The notes under the pieces are model-generated. The model made no database searches. It had not been told where the DNA came from and saw only the letters and a program-made list of their open reading frames with translations. The position numbers and the translations under genes are program-made. Of a stretch of DNA of 5,017 nt, positions 1-5,017 are shown piece by piece. Origin of the DNA: Bacillota bacterium (GTDB lineage: Bacteria > Bacillota > Dehalobacteriia > UBA4068); NCBI GenBank assembly GCA_009778255.1, contig WRKD01000067.1, positions 1-5,017 of the forward strand, written 5' to 3'. Each line of letters begins with the position of its first letter. Positions within the stretch are counted from its first letter, which is position 1.

Positions 1-133
1 GCCGCCATTGCGCGGCACGGCTGATATATGAGCCGTAGCGTTCCAGCCACTCCTCACGGGCGTTGATATAGGGGTTGCGCCCCAGGCCGGAGCCTTGCTC
101 CGGCGCCGGGGCGTTCTTTGTGAAAATATCCAT
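1..133 (-). CDS. trbF: TrbF conjugal transfer protein (VirB8-like), N-terminal part only, cut by window edge
   Basis: This is the start of TrbF, the VirB8-like inner-membrane scaffold protein of the Trb mating-pair-formation (type IV secretion) channel. Only about 44 residues are visible. They include a stretch reading NPYINAREEWLERYGSYIS followed by an AQWR segment, which matches the conserved cytoplasmic N-terminus of TrbF proteins (NPY...AR..W.ERYGS). The membrane helix and periplasmic domain would follow outside the window. Two ATG codons stand in tandem, at 136-134 and 133-131. The AAGGAG motif at 145-140 is 3 bases from the first and 6 from the second, so I prefer the second. The first ATG directly abuts the trbL stop codon, so translation is probably coupled to trbL. 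The identification rests on a short segment plus the trbL-trbF gene order. Confidence 0.82.
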   Translation of the reverse strand, partial: MDIFTKNAPAPEQGSGLGRNPYINAREEWLERYGSYISRAAQWR

Positions 134-136
134 CAT

Positions 137-1138
137 CTACTCCTTATTTTGGTTCATGCGGGCGCGTTCCAGGCGTTCCTGCATTTCTGAACGGGTACGG
201 GTACTCAGTTTTTTCTCACCGGCAGTTTTGGCATCCTGACGCGCCCCCCACAGGGATTGCGCCATGTGCCATGCCTTGCCAGCACCCGTTTTGCCTTCCA
301 ATCCGGCAACATTGGCCGCGTCTTTGACGTTTTTTGAAGTGTTGGCGACGCTGAGGCTTGCGCCCAGGGCAGCGCCACCGGCAGCCGCGGCGGCAGTTAT
401 CAGGGCCGAACCGCTGGAAACATGAGAGCCGTTGATGATGCCAGCGCAGGCGTCCGGCAGGGTTTTCACCAGGGCGAGAAGCACCACGGCAGCGCCAATG
501 ACTACGAAAATGTCCTGCAATTCGGCAGCGGAGGTATCAAAGCTTTCTATGAAGTTGATGCCCACACCGAGAACGAGTTGCAGGACAAAGAGCTTGAAAG
601 CCACGGACAGCGCATAGCGCAGGGCATTTACCGCGTACTCCTTCAAGAAGTTGGAGCCGCCGAAGCCCACCAGAATCAGCGAGGCCATCATGGCGATCAT
701 GGCCTCACATTTGATGAGAACCACATAGGCGGAAATCAGCGCAAAACAGACAATGACCACCAGGGCGGCAAGAAGCAGGGCTACCGAGTTGCCGGGCGAC
801 CACGCCGAGAGCTTGTCCAGTATGAGCTTCACAAGCTTCATGCCGGTAACGAAAGGCGCATCAGATGAGTATTGCCCGGAAGATAGCTCTAGACCGATTG
901 CCTTGAGGCCGTTGATGAGGTTCCATGTCCATTCGCCGTAATGGTTGATCACAGCCAGGAAAAACCCGGCCATGAGCAGGAGCATCACGAACTGTTTGAA
1001 AATGTCCGCGAGCTGATCCCTGTTCAAAGCCGCTTTGATGCCGAGAAAGCATACTTCCAGAATGAGCAGCCAGCGGAAGACCAACAGCGCGTATTGCCGT
1101 AGTTTCGGCTCCCAGGCGGTGGTTTTGTTGTAAGTCAA
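137..1138 (-). CDS. trbL: P-type conjugative transfer protein TrbL (VirB6-like), truncated at the N-terminus
   Basis: TrbL is the polytopic inner-membrane protein (VirB6 family) of the Trb conjugation channel. About six hydrophobic segments are visible, near residues 14-36, 46-66, 117-140, 145-160, 177-198 and 209-227. Family-typical stretches are LVGFGGSNF (156-164), the RYALSVAFKLFVLQL segment (174-188) and the PDACAGIINGS region (228-238). These are followed by a Gly/Ala-rich patch (about 247-262) and a charged tail. At about 333 residues it is short for the family. Family members normally have a further N-terminal segment, often signal-like, before the position matching AWEPKLRQYA, which here sits at residues 8-17. 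The frame upstream offers only a TTG at 1138-1136 with no Shine-Dalgarno sequence and meets a TAG at 1180-1178. The gene has therefore probably lost its 5' end and may be a pseudogene. trbF follows without a gap; the expected upstream trbJ is absent. Confidence 0.85.
   Translation of the reverse strand: MTYNKTTAWEPKLRQYALLVFRWLLILEVCFLGIKAALNRDQLADIFKQFVMLLLMAGFFLAVINHYGEWTWNLINGLKAIGLELSSGQYSSDAPFVTGMKLVKLILDKLSAWSPGNSVALLLAALVVIVCFALISAYVVLIKCEAMIAMMASLILVGFGGSNFLKEYAVNALRYALSVAFKLFVLQLVLGVGINFIESFDTSAAELQDIFVVIGAAVVLLALVKTLPDACAGIINGSHVSSGSALITAAAAAGGAALGASLSVANTSKNVKDAANVAGLEGKTGAGKAWHMAQSLWGARQDAKTAGEKKLSTRTRSEMQERLERARMNQNKE
140..145 (-). promoter_or_regulatory. Shine-Dalgarno site of trbF
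   Basis: The minus strand reads AAGGAG here, inside the last codons of trbL. The 6-base distance to the second ATG (133-131) against 3 bases to the first (136-134) decides the trbF start. Confidence 0.7.
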
Positions 1139-1195
1139 TGGGTTTGTGTAAAATAAACTGAAATTATTGATAATATGCTAAGATATTGAGATGAA

Positions 1196-1213
1196 TACCC
1201 CGATTGCTACCCC
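1196..1213. repeat. Two TACCCC units 12 bases apart in the junction region
   Basis: TACCCC occurs at 1196-1201 and again at 1208-1213 (GGGGTA on the minus strand), giving an 18-base element with a 12-base period. It lies in AT-rich non-coding DNA between the terminator and the truncated trbL. A spaced pair of this kind can be a protein-binding site or part of a recombination site, but nothing else here shows which. Confidence 0.35.
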
Positions 1214-1228
1214 AAAACGATAGGCGCG

Positions 1229-1239
1229 AAGTGGGCTGT
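1229..1239. repeat. 11-bp direct repeat, left copy (AAGTGGGCTGT)
   Basis: The 11 bases AAGTGGGCTGT recur exactly at 1331-1341. The two copies bracket the terminator segment, about 102 bases apart. They may mark a small duplication or insertion footprint, or be chance; length alone does not settle it. Confidence 0.45.
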
Positions 1240-1241
1240 GC

Positions 1242-1274
1242 AAAAAAGATAGCGCCCGCCAGGGCGCGGGTGCT
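1242..1274 (-). terminator. Rho-independent terminator of the restriction/nuclease operon
   Basis: Read on the minus strand, a GC hairpin is followed by TATC and six T residues (plus-strand A-run at 1242-1247). The perfect 6-bp stem is GCGCCC (1252-1257) with GGGCGC (1262-1267) around a 4-base loop. An alternative 9-bp stem, 1251-1259 with 1266-1274, has one mismatch on this strand. It lies 67 bases past the nuclease-gene stop and about 100 bases before trbL, so it should end the three-gene transcript and insulate trbL from it. On the plus strand there is no T-run after the hairpin, so it is one-directional. Confidence 0.8.
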
Positions 1275-1330
1275 GTTAGGCGCAATAAATAATTTTGAAT
1301 AAGCGCCAGCGAGGGCTGAGAGGTATAAGA

Positions 1331-1341
1331 AAGTGGGCTGT
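1331..1341. repeat. 11-bp direct repeat, right copy (AAGTGGGCTGT)
   Basis: Exact copy of 1229-1239. Its last base is the first base of the reverse-complemented stop codon (TAA) of the nuclease gene, so the repeat begins exactly where that coding region ends. Confidence 0.45.
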
Positions 1342-2255
1342 TAGTGCATATTTACAGGGTCAAGATATGCTTCACCTGTTTGAGCAGCATGTCGCCTAAC
1401 TCTCTCAATAAGTTCTTGTAGCGTAAATGTACTGCGTAACACTAAGTTTATATGATTATAGTCAAGCAACAGAATCATAGTCCGACCTTGGCTTGCATCA
1501 TTTTTTGCATTTTGATTAAATCCAGACATCGATACGCACAATGCCAATGTATTATCAGCTTTCGTTTTCAATTTTGAACTTAAAGGGTCAATGTCGGTTA
1601 CATCAATAGGCTTTTGCAGAAACTTTAATTCAACTATGTAGTCATTTCCATTTAGTGAAATAGAACCATCAACCTGCCTATTGTCAGCAGTCCTATATGG
1701 GCGGCGACTTTGCATTTCAAAAAAGTCAGCTAAATCATAGAACCATTTTTCAAATCCATAACCTGCTTCTTGAGTACCAATATGCATTGCAAGTTCATTT
1801 AATTGTGATTCAAGACTTGCTAATGTTATTCGTTTCAATTTATTTTCTTCTACTATTTTCCTATTCTCATCAATAATTTTTTGTTTGTTTTCATTATCTA
1901 TTATATCTTTTGAATTTTTATTAATATATATATTGAGAGCATGGACAGCCTCTTTTGCTTTTGAAATTTTTAATGCAGAATCTTCAAATCCTTGTAGGTC
2001 AGGAAAATTTGTAACTTTAGATAATTCTAAGGCCATATTAATAATAACTCGCTGACCATTTTCAGAGTTTTGTAGTTTTGGATAAATCCTTTCAAGAAAC
2101 ACTCGCTTACTTTCACTAGCATCAAATGTAGCTAATACAGTATCTCTAATATGCATTGAACTTAAAAAACGAATAAAGGTAACTCTTCGATTGTTCACTT
2201 TCAAAATACAATCAAAGACAAGCTCAGAAAGTTGATGCGTGTATTCAATTTTCAT
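1341..2255 (-). CDS. PD-(D/E)XK (Mrr/restriction endonuclease-like) nuclease with helical N-domain and coiled coil
   Basis: A 304-residue protein with no signal peptide or membrane helix, so cytoplasmic. Three parts are visible. Residues 1-110 are a mostly helical domain I do not recognise. Residues about 113-158 are rich in Lys, Glu, Asn and Ile and look like a coiled coil. Residues about 163-285 form a nuclease domain. Its catalytic signature is intact: GFEKWF with Glu169, then QVDG with Asp196, then VELK with Glu209 and Lys211, plus a conserved-looking VSMSGF strand (241-246). This is the pattern of Mrr-like restriction endonucleases that cleave DNA. The ATG at 2255-2253 overlaps the previous gene's TGA in ATGA and has no clear Shine-Dalgarno site, so translation is probably coupled. 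It is last in the operon; a terminator follows. The target and the trigger are not evident. The nuclease fold is well supported, the biological role is inferred. Confidence 0.78.
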   Translation of the reverse strand: MKIEYTHQLSELVFDCILKVNNRRVTFIRFLSSMHIRDTVLATFDASESKRVFLERIYPKLQNSENGQRVIINMALELSKVTNFPDLQGFEDSALKISKAKEAVHALNIYINKNSKDIIDNENKQKIIDENRKIVEENKLKRITLASLESQLNELAMHIGTQEAGYGFEKWFYDLADFFEMQSRRPYRTADNRQVDGSISLNGNDYIVELKFLQKPIDVTDIDPLSSKLKTKADNTLALCVSMSGFNQNAKNDASQGRTMILLLDYNHINLVLRSTFTLQELIERVRRHAAQTGEAYLDPVNMH

Positions 2256-2746
2256 AGTGTATTACTATTCGTCGTTGGGCCTGGTATTAGGCTATTTATA
2301 TCTGAGTCTGACAAATGATGCTCAAAGGCATCCAGCGCTGACAATTTATATTTTCTAGTTTTTCCAAATGCATCTGCTGCAAAAACATCAAAATATTTCA
2401 TTCTATATTTTTTGAAGCAGTTTTGTAATTTATAATATTCTTCCTCTTCAATAGGAAATATATATCGAAATTTGCCTTTGAAAATACTTTCTTCTGAAAT
2501 AAGCGTACACCCTACAATAGTTTCATTATTATATCGTATTTCAATTCTTTCAATATTAAATATTGTGCTATTTACATGGCATTCAATATAGTAATGCCAC
2601 CATTGCTCTACTACTGATTCGTCCTCGCAATAGCTACAAATAGAAAATCGTAATTTTGTTCTTTGCAAATAAACAAGGTAAACGCCTGTACCAGCAGCTA
2701 TAACAGATGATATTATTCCAACTATATTAAGCCAATGCAATTCCAT
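2252..2746 (-). CDS. Small single-pass membrane protein with cytoplasmic domain, unknown function
   Basis: I do not recognise this 164-residue protein as a named family. It has a short N-terminus, one hydrophobic helix (about residues 6-27) followed by basic QRTKLR, so the positive-inside rule puts the C-terminal domain in the cytoplasm. That domain (about 32-145) alternates hydrophobic and polar residues and looks beta-rich, resembling in outline membrane-anchored Ig-like or beta-sandwich accessory proteins. It contains a CSYC motif (37-40) and a third Cys in the YYIECHV stretch, and ends in a Ser/Pro/Thr-rich tail. I chose the ATG at 2746-2744 because AGGA stands 8 bases before it. A longer frame starting at a TTG (2764) adds six residues but has no ribosome site. 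It lies 26 bases after the methyltransferase stop and overlaps the nuclease gene by 4 bases, which suggests a shared function, perhaps as a membrane anchor or sensor for the nuclease. Confidence 0.7.
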   Translation of the reverse strand: MELHWLNIVGIISSVIAAGTGVYLVYLQRTKLRFSICSYCEDESVVEQWWHYYIECHVNSTIFNIERIEIRYNNETIVGCTLISEESIFKGKFRYIFPIEEEEYYKLQNCFKKYRMKYFDVFAADAFGKTRKYKLSALDAFEHHLSDSDINSLIPGPTTNSNTL

Positions 2747-2754
2747 ATAGTCAA

Positions 2755-2758
2755 TCCT
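2755..2758 (-). promoter_or_regulatory. Ribosome binding site deciding the ATG start of the membrane protein
   Basis: AGGA on the minus strand, 8 bases before the ATG at 2746-2744. The alternative TTG at 2764-2762 has no such motif upstream. The site sits in the 26-base gap after the large gene's stop codon. Confidence 0.5.
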
Positions 2759-2772
2759 GAACAAGCTGGTAT

Positions 2773-5017
2773 TTAGAAATGCAGCTTCGGAAGGCTATTC
2801 ACAATTTTTCTCGTTTCCAAGCTCACAGTGATAACGCTCAGCAGCAAATCAAGAATATATCTAGGATTGTCGTGTTCAGTTGCCCAATCGTTGGGGTCAT
2901 TCTTGATGCCGCTGTCATCATCAATTTTTACCTTGTACTGCTTCATGATCCATTCGATTGCAGAACGGCCATTAGCAACATACTCGTAAGCTATAAGGGG
3001 TATGTTTGAAAGTTTGATATATGCGTTATACTCAATAACACTCTTGTCAGTTTTGTTGGGGAATTTAATATTTTCCACCTGGAACTTTCCTGTTTCCGCG
3101 CCAGTAACCTTCACTTCCGCGCAAGGTGGCTGTTTCTCATAGTTCAGGTGCAGATCCGCCAAAGCTCGGCCAGCCTTGCTGAATACCCAAAAATCGTCCG
3201 GTTTGTCTACCAAAGGCAGGCGTGGGAGCATTTTCTTGAGGTCAGCGACGAATTGTGTCCGGTAATCTGGGGAGTGAAGTAATCCGTAAACATAATAAAA
3301 TATATCTTCTTTCGTGACCTTGAGACCGTAATTGTCACGGCAACGGTTGAGAATGAAGTCGGTTATACCGTCACGGCGGGTGTATTCGTCTTTACTATCA
3401 AAGAGTGTGCTTTGTTGAACTTGAATTTTTTCGTAGTAAAAAAGCGGAAAACATTGTGTTTTTTCAAAAAAATCAAGACTTGTTGGCGCATTTACGATAA
3501 CAGCAGAAAAACCTTTTCTATCACCAATTCCAGGAACGCATATAGCTAAATTTTTATGATTCTTTGAAGGGAATAATTTACTCCATATTCCAGGCATTTC
3601 TATAATATTACTTGAAAAGTATAGATTGGATTTGGTAAATGGCCTATACATGCAAGCAACATTTGCATCGGCATCATATTTTATCGCTTTGTTTTGTATA
3701 AGATTATTTTTTAACCCCCTAGACCAGCTTATTTTATTTTTATTATTGACAAAAATGTTATCAACATCACCAATTTTATGTTTTTCTAATGCATATTTTT
3801 GACGCTGCATTTCATAGAAATTTATAGTGTTTTTAACATTGTTTGATAATGATTGTTTAGAATAATTGTATACCCATATATCTCTGTTTGTAGATATACC
3901 AACTGCATTTGTAGAAAAATATGATATTGCCTTTATGTTAAATTTTTTATCAGGTTCAATGCATATAAAAGAATTAAATTTAGTATTTCTATGATGTAAC
4001 CAATCTCCATGTTCATTAGGGTGAATATTTATCCATTCTAACGTAATATTTGAAACGTTATTGCTTTTAGTTATAACGCAGAGTTTTTCATCTTTTTTGA
4101 GGTAGTCGCCAATATCTATATAGCGAATTATATTTTTATCGTTATGCTTAGGCTTCTTTATTAATATTGCTATTGATACACCTGTCATAATATCAAAAAC
4201 ATTGCCACCTTCTTTCTTTGCCTCTTCCCCAATTTTACCTCTGACCGCACCTCTTAAGTTAAAAACATATATTGATGAAAATTCCTTTGCAAAACAGTTT
4301 CTTATGCCGTCAGCGGCACCTTTTTCCAACCATCCATTATTTGTAACAAAGGCTATTATTCCGCCATATTTTTTATCAAGCCTATCAGACGCCCAGCGGA
4401 AGGCTTTGATATAGCTATCATACGCGCCTTTACTGAGGGTGGCCTTTGAGTGTCTCACATAAGTGTCTGCAATGCATTTTTCTAACTTTGGATAGCGTTG
4501 ATTTTGTGCATCGTCATTGGCAGACTTTTGGCCGATTGAATACGGTGGATTGCCAATTATGACCTGGATTGGCGCATTTACCTGCGCTACAACGCGCTCT
4601 GAATTTTGCTTGAGCTTCGGCGTATATAGCTGATTCTGATCTTCAGTTTCACTAAGTTGGAATGTGTCTGTCAGGCAGATGCCGTTAAAAGGCTGATAGA
4701 CTGTCTCTTCGCCCATAGCATCGTGAAAAGCGTTTTCTATGTTGATAGAGGCGATGTAATAGGCCAGCAATACGATCTCATTGGCGTGAAGCTCATGGGC
4801 ATACTTGCGGGGCAAAGCATCCTTATCAATCAAGCCACTCTGGATCATGCGGGTAATGAATGTGCCTGTCCCAGTGAAGGGGTCAAGGATATGCACGTTT
4901 TCATCTGATAGCTTGCGGCCAAATTCTTTTTCCAGCACAGCGGCAACAGAGTTATTGATAAAATCCACAATTTCTATCGGCGTGTAGACAATCCCTAATT
5001 TTTTCTCCATCTTCGGG
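2773..5017 (-). CDS. Type ISP-like restriction-modification enzyme, C-terminal half (N6-adenine methyltransferase, target recognition and conserved C-terminal domain), 5' end outside window
   Basis: Single-chain restriction-modification enzyme of the LlaGI/LlaBIII (Type ISP) kind. In these a nuclease, a helicase/translocase, an N6-adenine methyltransferase and a target-recognition domain form one chain of about 1,550-1,650 residues. Numbering from the Met at 5010: LGIVYTP (5-11) opens the methyltransferase; the AdoMet-binding motif is DPFTGTGTF (43-51); HELHANE (72-78) and the catalytic NPPYS (154-158) follow. Family-typical NLRGAVRG (251-258), YRPF, TQCFPLFYYE, the EDIFYYVYGLLHSPDYR segment and, near the end, NDPNDWATEHDNPRYI also occur. 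The Met at 5010 is probably internal: the frame stays open, the preceding codons read Pro-Lys, and family members have PK followed by a similar sequence just before LGIVYTP; there is no Shine-Dalgarno site. Residues about 285-530, the recognition region, are much more AT-rich than both flanks. First gene of the visible operon; the promoter is outside the window. Confidence 0.88.
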   Translation of the reverse strand, partial: PKMEKKLGIVYTPIEIVDFINNSVAAVLEKEFGRKLSDENVHILDPFTGTGTFITRMIQSGLIDKDALPRKYAHELHANEIVLLAYYIASINIENAFHDAMGEETVYQPFNGICLTDTFQLSETEDQNQLYTPKLKQNSERVVAQVNAPIQVIIGNPPYSIGQKSANDDAQNQRYPKLEKCIADTYVRHSKATLSKGAYDSYIKAFRWASDRLDKKYGGIIAFVTNNGWLEKGAADGIRNCFAKEFSSIYVFNLRGAVRGKIGEEAKKEGGNVFDIMTGVSIAILIKKPKHNDKNIIRYIDIGDYLKKDEKLCVITKSNNVSNITLEWINIHPNEHGDWLHHRNTKFNSFICIEPDKKFNIKAISYFSTNAVGISTNRDIWVYNYSKQSLSNNVKNTINFYEMQRQKYALEKHKIGDVDNIFVNNKNKISWSRGLKNNLIQNKAIKYDADANVACMYRPFTKSNLYFSSNIIEMPGIWSKLFPSKNHKNLAICVPGIGDRKGFSAVIVNAPTSLDFFEKTQCFPLFYYEKIQVQQSTLFDSKDEYTRRDGITDFILNRCRDNYGLKVTKEDIFYYVYGLLHSPDYRTQFVADLKKMLPRLPLVDKPDDFWVFSKAGRALADLHLNYEKQPPCAEVKVTGAETGKFQVENIKFPNKTDKSVIEYNAYIKLSNIPLIAYEYVANGRSAIEWIMKQYKVKIDDDSGIKNDPNDWATEHDNPRYILDLLLSVITVSLETRKIVNSLPKLHF

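Larger units (their letters stand above)
1139..1340. other. Non-coding junction between nuclease operon and truncated trbL
   Basis: About 200 bases without a supportable gene. From trbL outward there is an AT-rich stretch (1139-1195), the paired TACCCC element (1196-1213), the left 11-bp repeat, the terminator, and then a segment with several GGCGC/GCGCC words (for example at 1279-1283 and 1303-1307). I found no convincing sigma-70 promoter facing trbL: TATTAT-like -10 boxes exist around 1170-1175 but lack a good -35 at the right distance. No tRNA end, integrase or transposase is visible, so the agent that joined the two blocks is not identified. Confidence 0.6.

Noticed and set aside
422..868. 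Plus-strand open frame of 148 codons opposite trbL
   Set aside because: It is antisense to a clearly recognised trbL, rich in His, Gln and Arg as expected of the reverse of a membrane-protein gene in GC-rich DNA, and resembles nothing I know.
1191..1223. Short plus-strand open frame encoding MNTPIATPKR, a possible leader peptide
   Set aside because: Ten codons with no Shine-Dalgarno site, no attenuator-like structure that fits it, and no plus-strand gene downstream.
1279..1307. GGCGC / GCGCC inverted repeat (1279-1283 with 1303-1307) as a second terminator
   Set aside because: The stem is only 5 bp with a 19-base loop and no following T-run, so it is much weaker than the terminator next to it.
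1275..1400. GTTAGGC at 1275-1281 and GCCTAAC at 1394-1400, resembling integron attC end motifs
   Set aside because: The order is reversed (attC needs RYYYAAC first and GTTRRRY last), and the second word lies inside the nuclease coding region. It is likely chance.
2779..3009. Plus-strand open frame opposite the 3' end of the restriction enzyme gene
   Set aside because: It lies opposite the well-conserved C-terminal domain and has no ribosome binding site or recognisable product.
2773..5010. Reading the large gene as a stand-alone Type IIG or Type III methyltransferase
   Set aside because: The whole C-terminal half, from LGIVYTP to the DPNDWATEHDNPRYI region, follows the Type ISP layout, and the frame continues past the window edge.

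Overview
The window looks like accessory DNA from a Gram-negative bacterium, most likely a proteobacterium in the broad sense (including Desulfovibrio-like lineages). It holds the middle of a P-type (Trb) conjugation operon next to an AT-rich, defence-like gene block. Everything recognisable is on the minus strand. The exact genus cannot be read from the sequence.

Layout in the direction of transcription (right to left). Positions 5017-2773 encode the C-terminal half of a very large single-chain Type ISP-like restriction-modification enzyme: N6-adenine methyltransferase, target-recognition region and conserved C-terminal domain. The frame is open at the window edge, so the expected nuclease and helicase parts lie outside. 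After a 26-base gap comes a small protein with one membrane anchor and a cytoplasmic domain (2746-2252). It overlaps by 4 bases (ATGA) with a 304-residue protein carrying a coiled coil and an apparently intact PD-(D/E)XK nuclease core (2255-1341). A rho-independent terminator at about 1242-1274 ends this three-gene block.

Left of the terminator, about 100 bases of AT-rich non-coding DNA lead into a trbL gene that has lost its 5' end (1138-137). trbF follows immediately (from about 133) and runs off the left edge. The trbL-trbF order is that of Ti/Tn4371-type trb operons, where trbJ (with or without trbK) should lie upstream of trbL. Here the defence-like block is found instead, so the junction near 1125-1140 looks like an insertion or deletion breakpoint. 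The trb side is clearly GC-richer than the AT-rich block.

How the genes may work together: the large enzyme would methylate host DNA and restrict foreign DNA. The downstream pair, translationally coupled and co-transcribed, adds a membrane-anchored protein and a second, separate nuclease. That arrangement is not part of a standard Type ISP system as I know it, and it is the best candidate here for an undescribed composite defence system. No RNA genes, CRISPR array or complete mobile-element gene were seen. The only stretch of note without genes is 1139-1340 (about 200 bases), described below.
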